From NCBI RefSeq assembly GCF_030053115.1, contig NZ_CP125619.1, forward strand, positions 621,001 through 685,000: a stretch of 64,000 nucleotides of DNA, written 5' to 3'. The first letter of the stretch is position 1; each line of letters opens with the position of its first letter. This document shows, in pieces, positions 17,815-26,695 of this stretch. A program made the position numbers and the translations under genes. This DNA is from Pseudomonas svalbardensis (GTDB taxonomy: Bacteria > Pseudomonadota > Gammaproteobacteria > Pseudomonadales > Pseudomonadaceae). Under the pieces are notes generated by a model. It was given only the letters and a program-made list of their open reading frames with translations. It had not been told where the DNA came from and ran no database searches.

Positions 17815-19890
17815 ATGACGCGCACTCGTAAAGTTGTTACCTGGAGCCTCGCCAGCCTTGTTGTCTTGCTGGCCGTACTGGTTCTGATCATCGCGTTCTT
17901 CGATTGGAACCGGATCAAACCACCGCTTAACGCCAAAATTTCCGAAGAGCTGCACCGCCCGTTCGCCATCAACGGCAACCTCGCGGTGGTCTGGCAGCAG
18001 GAACCCGATGAGGGCGGCTGGCGCGCGTGGGTGCCGTGGCCGCATGTCGTGGCGGAGGACCTGAGCCTGGGCAACCCGGACTGGTCGAAGAAGCCGCAGA
18101 TGGTCACCCTCAAACGCGTCGAGTTGCGCATCTCGCCCTTAGCCTTGTTGGCTCGACGCGTGGTGATCCCGCGTATTGACCTGATCGAGCCGAATGCCGA
18201 CCTCCAGCGCCTGGCCGATGGTCGCGCCAACTGGACCTTCAAATTCGACCCCAAAGACCCGAACGCCGAGCCTTCAAGCTGGGTGGTGGACATCGGTGCG
18301 ATCGGCTTCGACAAAGGCCACGTCACCCTCGACGACCAGAACCTGAAGACTCAGCTCGACTTGATCATCGACCCGCTGGGCAAACCGATTCCGTTCAGTG
18401 ACATCGTCGGTGATAAAGCGGCGAAAACCGCGTCGGAGAAGGGCGCTGCGCCGCAGGATTACGCATTCGCGCTGAAGGTCAAAGGCCAATACCACGGCCA
18501 GAAACTCGCGGGCGAAGGCAAAATCGGCGGCCTGCTGGCGTTGCAGGACGCGGCCAGACCGTTCCCGCTTCAGGCACAAATGAAGATCGCTGACACCCGC
18601 GTCGAACTTGCCGGCACCCTCACCGATCCACTGAACCTCGGCGCCATGGACTTGCGCCTGAAACTGGCCGGCACCAGCCTGGGCAATCTCTACCCGCTGA
18701 CCGGCGTGACCCTGCCGGATACACCGCCGTACGAGACTGACGGCCACTTGATCGCCAAGCTGAATGAAGCGGATGGTGCAGTGTTCCGTTACGAAGAATT
18801 CAACGGCAAGATCGGTCAGAGCGACATCCATGGCAGCCTGGCCTATGTCGCCAGTCAGCCGCGCCCGAAGCTGAGCGGATCGCTGGTTTCCAATCAACTG
18901 CTGTTTGCCGACCTGGCCCCGCTGATCGGTGCCGATTCCAACACCAAACAAAAGGCCCGTGGCGGTGAAAGCAAGCAGCCGGCGGACAAGGTATTGCCGG
19001 TCGAAGAGTTTAAAACCGAACGCTGGCGCGATATGGACGCTGACGTCGAGTTCACTGGCAAGCGCATCGTCCACAGCGAAAAACTGCCGTTCAAGGATCT
19101 CTACACCCACCTGATACTCACTGACGGCGTGCTCAGCCTTGAGCCCCTGCGCTTCGGCGTAGCCGGTGGCAATCTCGATGCTCAGATTCGCCTCAATGGC
19201 CGAACCGAACCATTGGAAGGCAAGGCCAAACTCACCGCGCGCAAATTCAAACTCAAGCAGCTGTTCCCGACCTTTGAACCGATGAAAACCAGTTTCGGCG
19301 AGCTCAATGGCGATGCCAACATCACCGGTCGTGGCAACTCGGTGGCCAAGCTGCTGGGAACCGCCAATGGCAATCTGAAGATGCTGATTAACGATGGCGC
19401 TATCAGTCGCGAGTTGATGGAGCTGGCCGGGCTCAACGTCGGCAACTATGTGGTCAGCAAGATCTTTGGCGACAAGGAAGTGAAGATCAACTGCGCTGCC
19501 GCCGACTTCGACATCAAGACCGGACTGGCGACCACGCGCCTGTTCGTCTTCGATACCGAAAACGCGATCATCTACATCGATGGCACGGCCAACATGGCGA
19601 CTGAGCAACTGGACCTGACCATCACCCCGGAATCCAAGGGCTGGCGGTTGATATCGCTGCGTTCGCCGCTGTACGTGCGGGGCAAGTTCATCAAGCCTGA
19701 TGCAGGTGTGAAGGCTGTGCCGCTGATACTGCGCGGGGCCGGGATGGTGGCGTTGGGCGTCATTGCCGCACCGGCGGCGGGGTTGCTGGCGCTGGTGGCG
19801 CCGAGCGGTGGCGAACCGAATCAGTGCGCGCCGTTGCTGGAGCAGATGAAGGCCGGCAAGGCGCCAGTCACCGTCAAACCCACAAAGTAA
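17815..19890 (+). CDS. AsmA-family protein
   Basis: 691 residues. One N-terminal membrane anchor (VVTWSLASLVVLLAVLVLII, residues about 7-27) is followed by a large periplasmic region with the AsmA N-terminal pattern (FFDWNRIKPPLNAKISEELH, later RVELRISPLALLARRVVIPR). The C-terminal part has the AsmA_2-type stretch LNGDANITGRGNSVAKLLGT. Such proteins are bridge-like and take part in envelope lipid transport and outer-membrane homeostasis. The ATG at 17815 has AGGAG at 17801-17805; the longer frame from 17737 has no ribosome site. Monocistronic. Confidence 0.88.
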   Translation: MTRTRKVVTWSLASLVVLLAVLVLIIAFFDWNRIKPPLNAKISEELHRPFAINGNLAVVWQQEPDEGGWRAWVPWPHVVAEDLSLGNPDWSKKPQMVTLKRVELRISPLALLARRVVIPRIDLIEPNADLQRLADGRANWTFKFDPKDPNAEPSSWVVDIGAIGFDKGHVTLDDQNLKTQLDLIIDPLGKPIPFSDIVGDKAAKTASEKGAAPQDYAFALKVKGQYHGQKLAGEGKIGGLLALQDAARPFPLQAQMKIADTRVELAGTLTDPLNLGAMDLRLKLAGTSLGNLYPLTGVTLPDTPPYETDGHLIAKLNEADGAVFRYEEFNGKIGQSDIHGSLAYVASQPRPKLSGSLVSNQLLFADLAPLIGADSNTKQKARGGESKQPADKVLPVEEFKTERWRDMDADVEFTGKRIVHSEKLPFKDLYTHLILTDGVLSLEPLRFGVAGGNLDAQIRLNGRTEPLEGKAKLTARKFKLKQLFPTFEPMKTSFGELNGDANITGRGNSVAKLLGTANGNLKMLINDGAISRELMELAGLNVGNYVVSKIFGDKEVKINCAAADFDIKTGLATTRLFVFDTENAIIYIDGTANMATEQLDLTITPESKGWRLISLRSPLYVRGKFIKPDAGVKAVPLILRGAGMVALGVIAAPAAGLLALVAPSGGEPNQCAPLLEQMKAGKAPVTVKPTK

Positions 19891-19910
19891 ACGGTTGGCT
19901 ATGAGGACGC

Positions 19911-20010
19911 CTTCGTCGGAATGCCGCCCAGACCAAGCCTCGCTCCTACAGACTAGGTGATCCCCTGTAGCAGCGAGCGATGCGGCGCCCGACCTGCCCG
20001 CGAAAGCGGT
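19911..20010. repeat. degenerate REP pair
   Basis: Decayed facing copies (GTCGGAATGCCGCCC...CTCGCTCCTACAG, then CTGTAGCAGCGAGC...) between the convergent AsmA and ferritin-like genes. Confidence 0.55.
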
Positions 20011-20020
20011 TTAACAGGCG

Positions 20021-20551
20021 CTACAGATCTTTCAGAAGGTCGGCCATGTCATCGGCATGCTCTTCTTCCTGGGCCAGGATGTCTTCGAAGATGCGCCGTG
20101 TGGTCGGGTCTTTCTCGCCGACGTACTGAATGATCTCGCGATAGCTGTCGATGGCAATTCGCTCAGCGACCAGGTCTTCGTAGACCATCTCTTTAAGTGA
20201 ATTGCCGGCCACGTATTGCGCGTGGGAGTTTTTCGACAGCAAGTCAGGGTTGAACTCCGGCTCACCGCCCAGTTGCACGATACGCTCGGCCAGACGATCG
20301 GCGTGTTGGGCTTCCTGGGTCGCGTGTTCGAGGAATTCGTCGGCGGCGACCTGGGCTTTCAGGCCGCTGGCCATAAAGTAGTGGCGCTTGTAACGCAACA
20401 CGCAGACCAGTTCGGTGGCCAGCGATTCGTTGAGCAGGCGCAGCACTTCTTCACGGTTGGCGCTGTAGCTTTCGGTCACCGCACCGTTCTCGACGTTCTT
20501 GCGGGCACGTTCGCGAAGGGTGGTTACATCGGACAATTGCATGTCGCTCAT
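20021..20551 (-). CDS. bacterioferritin-like ferritin-superfamily protein
   Basis: 176-residue four-helix ferritin-like protein. The di-iron ligand pattern is visible: a Glu in NESLATELVCVLRYKRHYF, EATQEAQH (Glu-x-x-His) in helix B, Glu in VAERIAIDSYREII and EEEHADD (Glu-x-x-His) in helix D. This is the bacterioferritin-type set of metal ligands, so iron or ferroxidase function is likely, though the haem methionine position is not certain. The ATG at 20549-20551 has AGGAG nine bases upstream. Confidence 0.82.
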   Translation of the reverse strand: MSDMQLSDVTTLRERARKNVENGAVTESYSANREEVLRLLNESLATELVCVLRYKRHYFMASGLKAQVAADEFLEHATQEAQHADRLAERIVQLGGEPEFNPDLLSKNSHAQYVAGNSLKEMVYEDLVAERIAIDSYREIIQYVGEKDPTTRRIFEDILAQEEEHADDMADLLKDL

Positions 20552-20679
20552 CTCAATCTCCTGGAGGCTAATCCGGTTTGCGTCACCTTCTATAGAAGTG
20601 ATCGCTACCTAGGGTGTGAGTGATGAGCGCGGCGAAAAGTTTTATGTAATTTGCCATTCACCAGCGTTGCTCAAAGCAA

Positions 20680-21582
20680 TCACGCCAGCGCATGCCCGGA
20701 CAGCAGCGCCTCCTCGCGCAGCCAGGCAAAAAACGCCCGGACCGGCGGGTGTCGTTCACGTCCCGGCACGCAGAGGGCGCTGTATCCGGCGCCATCAACC
20801 TGGATTTCGCCCCGATACGCCACCAGCAAACCACTGGCCACGCTCTCGGACACCAGAATATTGCTCGCCAACACCAGGCCTTGCCCGGCAATCGCCGCTT
20901 GCAGGGCGTAATGTTCCTCGTCGTATTCACGGACCGCTGGCTGCCCCGCAAGCCAGGTCTCGCCGGACTGCGCGCACCAGGCCTCCCAGCCATGGGCGTA
21001 CAGCTTTGAGTTGTGCCAGCGCACGCTGATCAGCGTCGGCGCTCGACTGGCGGCCAGGGCGACTTGCTCGGGCGAGCCATAGACACCGAAGGATTCGTCG
21101 AACAGACACAGGCCATACAGGTTCGGGTAATCATCGAGGCTGTAGCGCAGCACCAGATCGACGCTGGCGTCCTGATGCAAATCGATGACTTCGCAATGGG
21201 TATCGAGCCGCAGGCTGATGTTCGGGTGCCGGGCGTAGAACCGGCCCAGCCGGGGCACCAGCCATAACGCAGCGAAAGCGGCGGTGGTGGAGATCGTCAG
21301 GCTCGCGCTGCTGCGTTGCGGGCGCAGTGTATCGACACTTTGCGCCACTTCCAGCAAGGCGCCGTGCAAGCTGTGGAACAGCCGTTCACCGCAGTCCGTC
21401 AGGCGAACTTGCCGTGGCAACCGCTCGAATAACGGCACACCGAGCCAGGTCTCCAGCGAACGAATCTGATGGGAAACCGCCGTCGGCGTCACCGAGAGTT
21501 CTTCGGCGGCTGCCTTGAAGCTCAGCAGGCGCGAGGCGGATTCAAAGGCGCGCAGGGCGGTCAGCGGTAGCGAGGCAAACAT
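20680..21582 (-). CDS. LysR-family transcriptional regulator (GcvA type)
   Basis: 300-residue LysR regulator of the GcvA/AmpR-like branch: FASLPLTALRAFESASRLLS, ELSVTPTAVSHQIRSLETWL, PLFERLPRQVRLTDCGERLF. The Met at 21580-21582 has GGAG seven bases upstream; the ATG four codons earlier has none. It is divergent from the azoreductase gene with about 120 bases between starts, so regulation of azoR-SMR is likely but inferred. Confidence 0.86.
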   Translation of the reverse strand: MFASLPLTALRAFESASRLLSFKAAAEELSVTPTAVSHQIRSLETWLGVPLFERLPRQVRLTDCGERLFHSLHGALLEVAQSVDTLRPQRSSASLTISTTAAFAALWLVPRLGRFYARHPNISLRLDTHCEVIDLHQDASVDLVLRYSLDDYPNLYGLCLFDESFGVYGSPEQVALAASRAPTLISVRWHNSKLYAHGWEAWCAQSGETWLAGQPAVREYDEEHYALQAAIAGQGLVLASNILVSESVASGLLVAYRGEIQVDGAGYSALCVPGRERHPPVRAFFAWLREEALLSGHALA

Positions 21583-21704
21583 TGAAAGCTCCATGGATGA
21601 AGTAAATTCATCCAGACTGATTTTTGCTCATTTGAAGAGGGGCGGCTAGGCGCTTCAAGCTGCAAGCCACAAGCAGATTGAGTTTAGTCCTTCAGGAGAT
21701 TCAG

Positions 21705-22343
21705 ATGAGCACAATTCTTGCCGTGCATGCCAGCCCCCGTGGCGACCGTTCTCACTCCCGGCGCCTGGCAGAGGTGTTTCTTTCAGCCTGGCAGGCGGCC
21801 AATCCTCAGTCGCACCTGACCCGTCGCGAAGTCGGTCGAGCGTTGATTCCGCCGGTCAACGAGGCTTTTGTGGCCGCCGCGTTTTACCCCGAACCCGATG
21901 CGCGGCCGCTGTCGATGCAGGCCGACCTGGCGTTCAGCGATGAACTGGTAGGCGAGTTGCTCGGTCACGATTTATTGGTGATATCCACACCGATGCACAA
22001 CTTCAGCGTGCCCAGCGGCCTCAAGGCCTGGATCGATCAGATTGTGCGACTCGGGTTGACCTTCAATCACACCCTGGACAATGGCGTCGCTCAATACGAG
22101 CCGCTGGTGCAGGGCAAAAAGGCGTTGATCGTCACCAGTCGCGGTGGGTTCGGTTTCGGGCCCGGTGGAGAACTTGAGGCGATGAACCATGCCGATCCGT
22201 TATTGCGAACGGCATTGGGGTTCATCGGCATTACCGACATCACGGTCGTGGCCGCCGAAGGCGAAGAATCCGAGGCGCGCACCTTCCAGATCTCCGCCGC
22301 CGAGGCCGAGCAGCGTTTGCGGGCGCTGGCCAAGGAGTTCTAG
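21705..22343 (+). CDS. azoR: FMN-dependent NADH-azoreductase (AzoR/AcpD family)
   Basis: 212 residues with a flavodoxin-like fold: the phosphate-binding loop is in [19 protein letters not shown], and the FMN contacts [20 protein letters not shown] and TSRGGFGF are the AzoR motifs. Such enzymes reduce quinones and azo compounds two electrons at a time. AGGAG at 21694-21698 supports the ATG at 21705. The stop is immediately followed by the ATG of the SMR transporter, so the two are co-translated. Confidence 0.88.
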   Translation: MSTILAVHASPRGDRSHSRRLAEVFLSAWQAANPQSHLTRREVGRALIPPVNEAFVAAAFYPEPDARPLSMQADLAFSDELVGELLGHDLLVISTPMHNFSVPSGLKAWIDQIVRLGLTFNHTLDNGVAQYEPLVQGKKALIVTSRGGFGFGPGGELEAMNHADPLLRTALGFIGITDITVVAAEGEESEARTFQISAAEAEQRLRALAKEF

Positions 22344-22649
22344 ATGGCCTGGCTGTTTTTGCTGATCGCCGCCGGCTTCGAAGTCACCTTTGCCATGGGC
22401 ATGAAGTACGCCGAAGGCTTCACCCGGCTCTGGCCGTCGATGATCACCGTGGTGGCCGTGGTGGGCGGGATCTACTTCCTGACCCTGGCCATGCGCGAGT
22501 TGCCGGTGAGCATCGCTTACCCGATCTGGACCGCCATCGGCTCACTGGGCACGGTGTTTCTTGGCTTTGCGCTGCTCGGCGAAAGCCTGACGGCGGTCAA
22601 ACTGGTGTCGGTCGGATTGATCGTGGCGGGGGTGGTGGGGCTGAAGTAG
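22344..22649 (+). CDS. small multidrug resistance (SMR) family transporter, SugE/Gdx-like
   Basis: 101 residues with four membrane helices. The essential Glu in helix 1 (IAAGFEVTFAMGMKYAEGFT) and the IAYPIWTAIGSLGT stretch in helix 3 are diagnostic of SMR proteins; the FAMGMKYAEGFTRLWPS region resembles the SugE/Gdx guanidinium exporters more than EmrE. Works as an antiparallel or dual-topology dimer driven by protons. The start codon abuts the azoR stop. Confidence 0.88.
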   Translation: MAWLFLLIAAGFEVTFAMGMKYAEGFTRLWPSMITVVAVVGGIYFLTLAMRELPVSIAYPIWTAIGSLGTVFLGFALLGESLTAVKLVSVGLIVAGVVGLK

Positions 22650-22758
22650 GGTGGGATGTCATAGACTGGTCGTCGAGTTGTCATCTTCGATGCCGATGCT
22701 TGGCTGATGTCTTGCATTCAGCCTTGCGTCACCTCACCGATCACAAGGAAGTTCGCCC

Positions 22759-23649
22759 ATGTCGCAAGGTTCCGCCACGCGTTACCCGTTGGTGCTGGTC
22801 CCGGGAATGCTCGGGTTTATCCGTCTGCTGCTCTATCCGTACTGGTACGGGATCATCTCGGCGTTGCGTCGGGGTGGGGCGACGGTGATTGCGGTGCAGG
22901 TCTCGCCGCTCAATTCAAACGAAGTACGTGGCGAGCAGTTACTGGCGCGGATCGAGGAGATTCTGCGCGAAACCGGGGCCGAGAAGGTCAACCTGATCGG
23001 CCATAGCCAAGGCTCGCTCACCGCCCGTTACGCCGCCGCCAAACGCCCGGATCGGGTGGCGTCGGTGACGTCGGTGGCAGGACCCAATCACGGTTCGGAG
23101 CTGGCGGATTACCTGCACGAACACTATCCGGGAGACAGCGCCAAGGGGCGTTTGCTCAGCGTTTTGCTGCGCTGGATCAGTGCGCTGATGAGCCTGCTTG
23201 AAACCGGTTATCGCGGGCCGAAATTGCCGGTGGATATCCATGCCTCCCATCATTCACTGACGACGGAAGGCGTGGCGCTGTTCAACCAGCGTTATCCACA
23301 GGGTTTGCCTGAAACCTGGGGCGGGCATGGGCCGGAAGAGGTCAACGGCGTGCGGTATTACTCATGGTCCGGGACCTTGCAGCCGGGCAAGACCGACCGC
23401 GGGCGAAATCTGTTTGACGGGACCAACCGCAGTTGTCGGTTATTTGCCAGAACCTTCGTTCGGGAGGTCGGGCATTGCGACGGGATGGTCGGGCGTTACA
23501 GCTCGCATCTGGGGACAGTGATTGGTGACGGGTATCCGATGGATCACTTCGATATCGTCAATCAGTCGTTGGGTTTGGTGGGCAAGGGCGCGGAGCCGGT
23601 CCGGTTGTTTGTCGAGCATGCTGCGCGGCTGAAAGCTGCCGGGGTTTAG
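22759..23649 (+). CDS. triacylglycerol lipase, family I
   Basis: 296-residue alpha/beta-hydrolase of bacterial lipase family I. PLVLVPGMLGF forms the oxyanion region, the nucleophile is Ser83 in GHSQG, the acid is in CDGMVGRYSSHLG and the histidine in MDHFDIVNQ, in the same order and context as Pseudomonas LipA. It cleaves triglyceride esters. Unlike P. aeruginosa LipA it has no signal peptide, and no lipase-specific foldase (lif) gene follows, so it resembles the signal-less P. fragi/Proteus type or acts inside the cell. Confidence 0.87.
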   Translation: MSQGSATRYPLVLVPGMLGFIRLLLYPYWYGIISALRRGGATVIAVQVSPLNSNEVRGEQLLARIEEILRETGAEKVNLIGHSQGSLTARYAAAKRPDRVASVTSVAGPNHGSELADYLHEHYPGDSAKGRLLSVLLRWISALMSLLETGYRGPKLPVDIHASHHSLTTEGVALFNQRYPQGLPETWGGHGPEEVNGVRYYSWSGTLQPGKTDRGRNLFDGTNRSCRLFARTFVREVGHCDGMVGRYSSHLGTVIGDGYPMDHFDIVNQSLGLVGKGAEPVRLFVEHAARLKAAGV

Positions 23650-23666
23650 ACCGCGTTATCGTTCAT

Positions 23667-23705
23667 CGTCGGAACGCCGCCCGGAGCCGGCTCGCTCCCA
23701 CAGGG
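23667..23705 (-). repeat. REP copy beside the IS110 insertion
   Basis: GTCGGAACGCCGCCC variant arm followed by GGCTCGCTCCCACAGG. It is the mate of the REP that the IS interrupts; the same variant arm occurs at 16090-16126. Confidence 0.75.
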
Positions 23706-23758
23706 GCAATGCATTCCAAAATGTGGGAGATTCTATGTTGCAGGGCAACCCCGCAACC

Positions 23759-24694
23759 TCAGGCCGGGTGGTATTCGCTCTGATTTTTCATCAGGGCAAA
23801 TGCCACCCGGCAGAGTTTCCGGGCAAGGGCCACCAAGGCCTGGGTTTTCGAGAAGCCTCTTGCCAAATACGACTCGTAAAACGGTTTCCATTTAGCTGAG
23901 CGACAGGCTGCCATTGCGGCGTTGTAAGCCAACCGGCGGACTTCCGGATCCCCTTTTTTTGTCAGGTGCCGGGGGCCGTTCTTCTTCCCGGAGTCATCGA
24001 CCGTAAGGTCCATCCCTAGAAACGCGATGAACGCATCACTATTGGCAAAATCACCGCGCATAAAGGTCGTCGCCAACCCGGTTGCAGTCAGTTCGCCAAC
24101 CCCTTCGATGGCTTTGCAGCGGTCGATATTCTCTTCAATACCCGCCTCTTTGCTGACCTTGCGCAGCAGTTTCTGAATGGCCTGATCCGCTTGCTTGAAG
24201 GCCTTTTGCTGGGCGCTCTGTACTTTCTTCAACAAGGGTTCATTGGCCCAGCTCAGCATCAGACCGGCATGGTTCTGGATCAGCGTTGCACGTCTGTGGA
24301 GCAGGCTTTTCAGCGAGGTGTAGGCCTTGGGTGGTGGGCTCCAGATCCGCAGTCCGTCTTGTTCGTTCGTCAAATAACGCGCCAGCAGACGGGCATCGCA
24401 GGGATCGTTCTTGGCTCGTTGGCCGATGCCGCGGCGATAGTTGCTCACCCGATAAGCATCCACGACATAGACCTGGTGCCCCATCGCATGGGCCAGCTCG
24501 ACGGTGTCCAGGTGGTAGATGTTGGTGGCTTCAACGGCGATAGCGCTTTGGGCGGGCAATGTTTTAAGCCAGCGTTTGAGGGCTGTTCGATCGTTCTTGA
24601 TGGTGTCAGTGGTTAGCCGGTCGGAGCGATAGACAACTATTTCGGTCTTGGCGATATCGACGCCAACCACCGTCTGCGAAGTAAGGATTGTCAT
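23759..24694 (-). CDS. IS110-family transposase (DEDD recombinase)
   Basis: 311 residues. The N-terminal RuvC-like DEDD domain shows Asp13 (VVGVDIAK), Glu55 (AIAVEATN), Asp97 and Asp100 (KNDPCDARLLARY). The C-terminal Transposase_20 domain has IEGVGELTATGLA (helix-hairpin-helix) and FLGMDLTVDDSGKKNGPRH with the putative nucleophile Ser235. All catalytic residues are present, so the enzyme is probably active. It is expected to work with a bridge RNA made from the non-coding end upstream of it. Confidence 0.95.
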   Translation of the reverse strand: MTILTSQTVVGVDIAKTEIVVYRSDRLTTDTIKNDRTALKRWLKTLPAQSAIAVEATNIYHLDTVELAHAMGHQVYVVDAYRVSNYRRGIGQRAKNDPCDARLLARYLTNEQDGLRIWSPPPKAYTSLKSLLHRRATLIQNHAGLMLSWANEPLLKKVQSAQQKAFKQADQAIQKLLRKVSKEAGIEENIDRCKAIEGVGELTATGLATTFMRGDFANSDAFIAFLGMDLTVDDSGKKNGPRHLTKKGDPEVRRLAYNAAMAACRSAKWKPFYESYLARGFSKTQALVALARKLCRVAFALMKNQSEYHPA

Positions 24695-24719
24695 GACGAA
24701 TCCTCGGAGCTAGGGTTTA

Positions 24720-24880
24720 AGAGCTTGTCGGGGTCTACCGTTGCGCTGGCTTGCCTCTATCGTCGGTTTTACCGATGAATTCCTTATCGGCGCTTTGGGT
24801 AGAAGGGGCGGGATGAGAAGTCTCCCACGGTCTGTACTGGTCAGAATCGAGCTTTTAGTCCCGCCCACCCCTTCAAGTCT
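24720..24880 (-). ncRNA. predicted IS110 bridge RNA (limits approximate)
   Basis: Lies in the 196-base non-coding end upstream of the transposase, on the same strand. A stem GGGCGGGA (24859-24866) / TCCCGCCC (24806-24813) encloses a loop. In transcript order the loop has AAGCUCG (24854-24848), identical to the target bases left of the core, then GUGGGAG (24828-24822), the reverse complement of the target right of and including the CT core. This is the layout of left and right target guides in the IS621 bridge RNA. A second stem-loop (CCGAT...ATCGG, about 24764-24790) lies downstream. The donor loop is not resolved. Confidence 0.55.
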
Positions 24881-24916
24881 AAACATACAAGCGAGCTTGC
24901 TCGCGATAGCGTCAGA

Positions 24917-25804
24917 TCAGGCAACACTGACCTTACGGCCTAGAACTGTGGTCCAGCGCTCCGAAAGAATCACCCCACCCAGCGTCAACACCCCACCGAC
25001 CAGGTGATACATCGCCAACTGCTCATGCAGCACCACCGCCGCAATCAGCGCAGTAATCAGCGGCAGCAGATTGAAAAACAGCGTGGTCCGGCTCGGCCCC
25101 AGGCGGATCACGGCCTGCATCCACGCCAATGGCGCAACCATCGAGGCCAGCAGGCAGGCGTAAAGCACCAGCGGAATGTTCTGCACCGTCGGGCCGATCT
25201 TCGGTGAGGCGAGGAACAGCGGAAACAGCACCACCACCGCCACCCATACCTGCAAATACAGCAACACCAGCGGCGGCAAACGCAGCTGCCACTTTTTCAA
25301 TAGCGTGCTGTAGATCGCGTAGGCCAGGGTGGCGATCAGCATCATTGCGTCACCCAGGTTCACCCCGTGTTCCAGCAACGCGCCAAGGCTGCCGGAGGAG
25401 ACGACCACCAAAACCCCCGCGAGCGACAGCACCGCACCAGCCAGTGCGCCGATGGTCAGGCGCTGGCCGAGGCTAATGATCGCCATGACCAGCGACATCA
25501 GTGGCATCAGCGACAGGATGATGCCCATGTTGGTGGCCGAGGTCAGGCTCGCTGCGAAGTACGCCAGGCTTTGGTAAACAGCCATGCCGAGCACGCCGAG
25601 CACAACGATCTTGCCCAGGTTCGGGCGGATCGCTGGCCAATGGGCGATCACCGGTTTGAGCATGAAGGGTGTGAACAGCAGTCCGGCAAGCAGCCAGCGA
25701 TAAAAGCCGATCTCGGCGGGGAAGATCGCCCCGGCCGACATTTTGGTGATTACGGTGTTGCCGGCCCAGATGAAAATGGCCAGCAGGGGATAAGCGTATT
25801 GCAT
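24917..25804 (-). CDS. EamA/DMT-family transporter
   Basis: 295 residues with ten predicted membrane helices in two EamA repeats (AIFIWAGNTVITKMSAGAIF in the first; DAMMLIATLAYAIYSTLLKK in the second). Probably exports small metabolites or amino acids; the substrate cannot be inferred. The ATG at 25802-25804 is 84 bases from a divergent AraC-family gene that is the likely regulator. Confidence 0.87.
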   Translation of the reverse strand: MQYAYPLLAIFIWAGNTVITKMSAGAIFPAEIGFYRWLLAGLLFTPFMLKPVIAHWPAIRPNLGKIVVLGVLGMAVYQSLAYFAASLTSATNMGIILSLMPLMSLVMAIISLGQRLTIGALAGAVLSLAGVLVVVSSGSLGALLEHGVNLGDAMMLIATLAYAIYSTLLKKWQLRLPPLVLLYLQVWVAVVVLFPLFLASPKIGPTVQNIPLVLYACLLASMVAPLAWMQAVIRLGPSRTTLFFNLLPLITALIAAVVLHEQLAMYHLVGGVLTLGGVILSERWTTVLGRKVSVA

Positions 25805-25888
25805 CAGAGAAAACCAGAGCGTTAATGAGGGGGGATTATCGCCTGTCTGGATACAAGCCTATACTTCGATACAGACAGCCTGCCCCTG

Positions 25889-26695
25889 ATGACGGACAGC
25901 ATGAATAGTAAACACATCAATTTGCTCGACTTCAGCGAACTGCCTGCCCCGGTGTACTTCCGTTATGCCGACTTTGATGCGCATCGTTATGCCTCGGCGC
26001 ACCGTCATCCATGGGGCACGCTGGAGTATTCAGCCCACGGCGTATTGCACATGGAAATCGGTGGCAGCCGCTTCATGTCACCGCCGCAATATGCGGTGTG
26101 GGTGCCGCCGCAGACCGAGCACAGCTTCTATAGCCATCAGCCAATCAACTATCGCGCGGTCTGCCTGGCGCCGATGATGTGCCACGACCTGCCGCAACAG
26201 GCCTGCACCCTGGCCATCAGCGACATCCTCAAAGCGATCCTCAAAGACTTTGCCGCCCGGGATATGAAGATTCCCGAGCACGAAGCCGACAAACGTCTGG
26301 CTCAGGTGTTGGTAGATCAGCTGCAGCAGGCGCCGGTGCATGAGTGTTATTTGCCCTACGCCAGCAGCCCCGGCTTGCTCGCGATACTCGAAGCCTTGCA
26401 GGCCGAGCCCGGTGATAACCGGCCCTTGGCGGAATGGGCCGCGCAGATCCATGTCAGCGAACGCACCCTGGCGCGGCGGTTCGTGCGTGAGTTGGGCATG
26501 AGTTTTGGTGAGTGGCGGCAGCGGTTGCGGTTTCTGGCGGCGATCGAAGCGCTGGACAGCCACCGCAGCATCCAGGAGATCGCGTTCGACATGGGCTACA
26601 GCACCGGTTCAGCGTTTATCGCGATGTTTCAACGCCAGGCGGAGTGCACGCCGGAACAGTATCGACGCAGTCACCTTGAGACCCGGAAGGTGTAA
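25889..26695 (+). CDS. AraC-family transcriptional regulator
   Basis: 268 residues. An N-terminal cupin sensor domain (HRHPWGTLEYSAHGVLHMEI, WVPPQTEHSF) is followed by two C-terminal helix-turn-helix motifs (LAEWAAQIHVSERTLARRF and IQEIAFDMGYSTGSAFIAMF, then FQRQAECTPEQYR). Divergent from the EamA transporter gene. The start is either the ATG at 25889 or the Met four codons later at 25901; no strong ribosome site distinguishes them. Confidence 0.88.
   Translation: MTDSMNSKHINLLDFSELPAPVYFRYADFDAHRYASAHRHPWGTLEYSAHGVLHMEIGGSRFMSPPQYAVWVPPQTEHSFYSHQPINYRAVCLAPMMCHDLPQQACTLAISDILKAILKDFAARDMKIPEHEADKRLAQVLVDQLQQAPVHECYLPYASSPGLLAILEALQAEPGDNRPLAEWAAQIHVSERTLARRFVRELGMSFGEWRQRLRFLAAIEALDSHRSIQEIAFDMGYSTGSAFIAMFQRQAECTPEQYRRSHLETRKV

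Larger units (their letters stand above)
23722..24910 (-). mobile_element. IS110-family insertion sequence inside a REP
   Basis: TGTGGGAG at 23722-23729 is the left half and GCGAGCTTGCTCGCGATAGC from 24891 the right half of one REP, interrupted by about 1.16 kb. AG (CT on the transposase strand) stands at both junctions, as expected for a shared core dinucleotide; there are no terminal inverted repeats or longer target duplication. The right-hand non-coding end (24695-24890) precedes the transposase and the left-hand end (23730-23758) holds a GTTGC-A-GGG-CAA-CCC-C-GCAAC hairpin. The element looks intact. Confidence 0.85.

Noticed and set aside
24741..24765. Donor-binding guides of the IS110 bridge RNA (AUAGA and CAAG matches to the element ends)
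   Set aside because: Matches are only 4-5 bases and the two segments are almost adjacent, so a donor loop cannot be claimed.
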